Positions 8,740 to 9,447 of a DNA stretch of 9,447 bases are shown piece after piece. Within the stretch, counting starts at the first letter, position 1; every line of letters starts with the position of its first letter. The notes below the pieces were generated by a model. That model was not told the DNA's origin, made no database searches, and saw nothing but the letters and a program-made list of their open reading frames with translations. The stretch lies in NCBI GenBank assembly GCA_016935035.1, contig JAFGRR010000301.1, positions 1-9,447 of the forward strand, in the 5' to 3' direction. This DNA comes from Phycisphaerae bacterium. Lineage in GTDB: Bacteria > Planctomycetota > Phycisphaerae > UBA1845 > Fen-1342. Position numbers and translations under genes: made by a program.

Positions 8740-9447
8740 TCACCCGCGCGGTTTGCGCCGCACCAGACCGGCCCGTGGTTCCAGGTCGAGGCCCGCGCGA
8801 TGGCCGGACTTGAAGCGGTGATAGCCCAACGCCGCGATCATCGCCGCGTTGTCGGTGCAGTATTTCATGGGCGTCAGGTGCAGGGTCAGGCCGTTCTCGG
8901 CGCAGGCGGCCTGCAAGCCGGCGCGCAAGGTCGAGTTCGCCGCGACGCCACCGCCGATGAGTACGTTGGATATCCCATTTTGCCTTGCCGCCAGCACGGT
9001 CTTTTTGATCAGCGGCTCGATCAGCGCTGCCTGGAAGCTGGCGGCGATGTCGGCGATCTGCTGCTGGGAAAGGTGATCGACGGAACCGTATTTCTTGCCG
9101 GTGCCGTACACATGATAAAGCACGGCGGTTTTGAGGCCGCTGTACGAGAAGTTGAGGTGCGGCTCATTAAGCCACGTGCGCGGGAAGCGGAGGGCCTTGG
9201 GGTTGCCGTCGTGGGCAATGCGATCGATAACGGGGCCGCCGGGATAGCCGAGTTCGAGTATGGCGGCCACCTTGTCGAATGCTTCGCCGGCGGCGTCGTC
9301 CATGGTCTGGCCGAGGAGTTCGATGTCGTCGTAATTGCCGACGCGGTAGACCGACGAGTGGCCGCCGCTGACGACCAGGGCGATGGCCGGCCAGGGCGGC
9401 GTGTCGCTGACGAGGGCGGCGCTAGTGGCGTGGGCCTCGATGTGATC
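8740..9447 (-). CDS. tsaD: tRNA N6-adenosine threonylcarbamoyltransferase TsaD, N-terminus cut by window edge
   Basis: TsaD (Gcp/YgjD/Kae1 family) transfers the threonylcarbamoyl group from threonylcarbamoyl-AMP to A37 of tRNAs reading ANN codons, acting in the cytoplasm with TsaB and TsaE. The 235 visible residues lack about the first 107-112 (E. coli TsaD is 337 aa). Visible residues 2-6, HIEAH, match the metal-binding HxxxH motif (usually HxEGH in bacteria). VVSGGHS (25-31) and GQTMDDAAGEAFDKVA (46-61) belong to the ASKHA nucleotide-binding fold. Next come YPGGPVID (68-75), FSYSGLKTA (100-108), GGGVAANSTLR (165-175) and CTDNAAMIA (197-205), whose Asp199 is the second metal-site residue. 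The C-terminus is normal in length. The gene is upstream of the glycosidase gene on the same strand, separated by a palindromic hairpin, so co-transcription is uncertain. Confidence 0.95.
   Translation of the reverse strand, partial: DHIEAHATSAALVSDTPPWPAIALVVSGGHSSVYRVGNYDDIELLGQTMDDAAGEAFDKVAAILELGYPGGPVIDRIAHDGNPKALRFPRTWLNEPHLNFSYSGLKTAVLYHVYGTGKKYGSVDHLSQQQIADIAASFQAALIEPLIKKTVLAARQNGISNVLIGGGVAANSTLRAGLQAACAENGLTLHLTPMKYCTDNAAMIAALGYHRFKSGHRAGLDLEPRAGLVRRKPRG

Overview
The window is GC-rich bacterial DNA, with G or C at most third codon positions. It holds five recognisable genes: three complete and two cut by the window edges. Pyruvate:ferredoxin oxidoreductase, malic enzyme and a family 4 glycosidase together suggest an anaerobic or facultatively fermentative heterotroph. 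Long non-coding gaps (about 660 and 460 bases) next to ordinary metabolic genes are compatible with Planctomycetota or a similar GC-rich environmental phylum. That placement is a guess: no rRNA or other phylogenetic marker is visible. I see no tRNA, rRNA, CRISPR array, insertion sequence, phage gene or defence gene.

Layout. (1) Bases 1-1410, minus strand: NAD-dependent malic enzyme, C-terminus beyond the left edge. (2) Bases 1411-2112: long divergent intergenic region with two in-frame malic-enzyme start sites, a possible promoter and a strong hairpin ahead of the next gene. (3) Bases 2113-5685, plus strand: single-chain pyruvate:ferredoxin oxidoreductase (NifJ type), with all twelve expected cluster cysteines. 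(4) Bases 5835-6824, plus strand: a dihydroorotate-dehydrogenase-like flavoprotein that lacks the usual substrate-site motif. (5) Bases 6825-7283: gap between convergent genes, with two hairpins and some weak minus-strand open frames. (6) Bases 7284-8594, minus strand: NAD/Mn-dependent GH4 glycosidase, probably an alpha-galactosidase. (7) Bases 8740-9447, minus strand: TsaD, the tRNA t6A-forming enzyme, N-terminus beyond the right edge.

How the genes fit together. Malic enzyme makes pyruvate from malate. The divergently transcribed PFOR oxidises pyruvate to acetyl-CoA, CO2 and reduced ferredoxin (or the reverse), so the left half is a pyruvate-node locus. The DHOD-like protein follows PFOR, an arrangement I recall from other bacteria; its substrate is unknown and it is the least understood gene here. 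The glycosidase would feed hexose into the same central metabolism. TsaD is housekeeping and its position looks incidental.

The most unusual structural pattern is that all four visible gene ends have a GC-rich hairpin starting 18-34 bases after the stop codon, and none has a U-tract. I found no evidence of an exotic new system. The best leads are the DHOD-like flavoenzyme beside PFOR, the gene-end hairpins, and the nested inverted repeat with C7/G7 outer arms between tsaD and the glycosidase gene.
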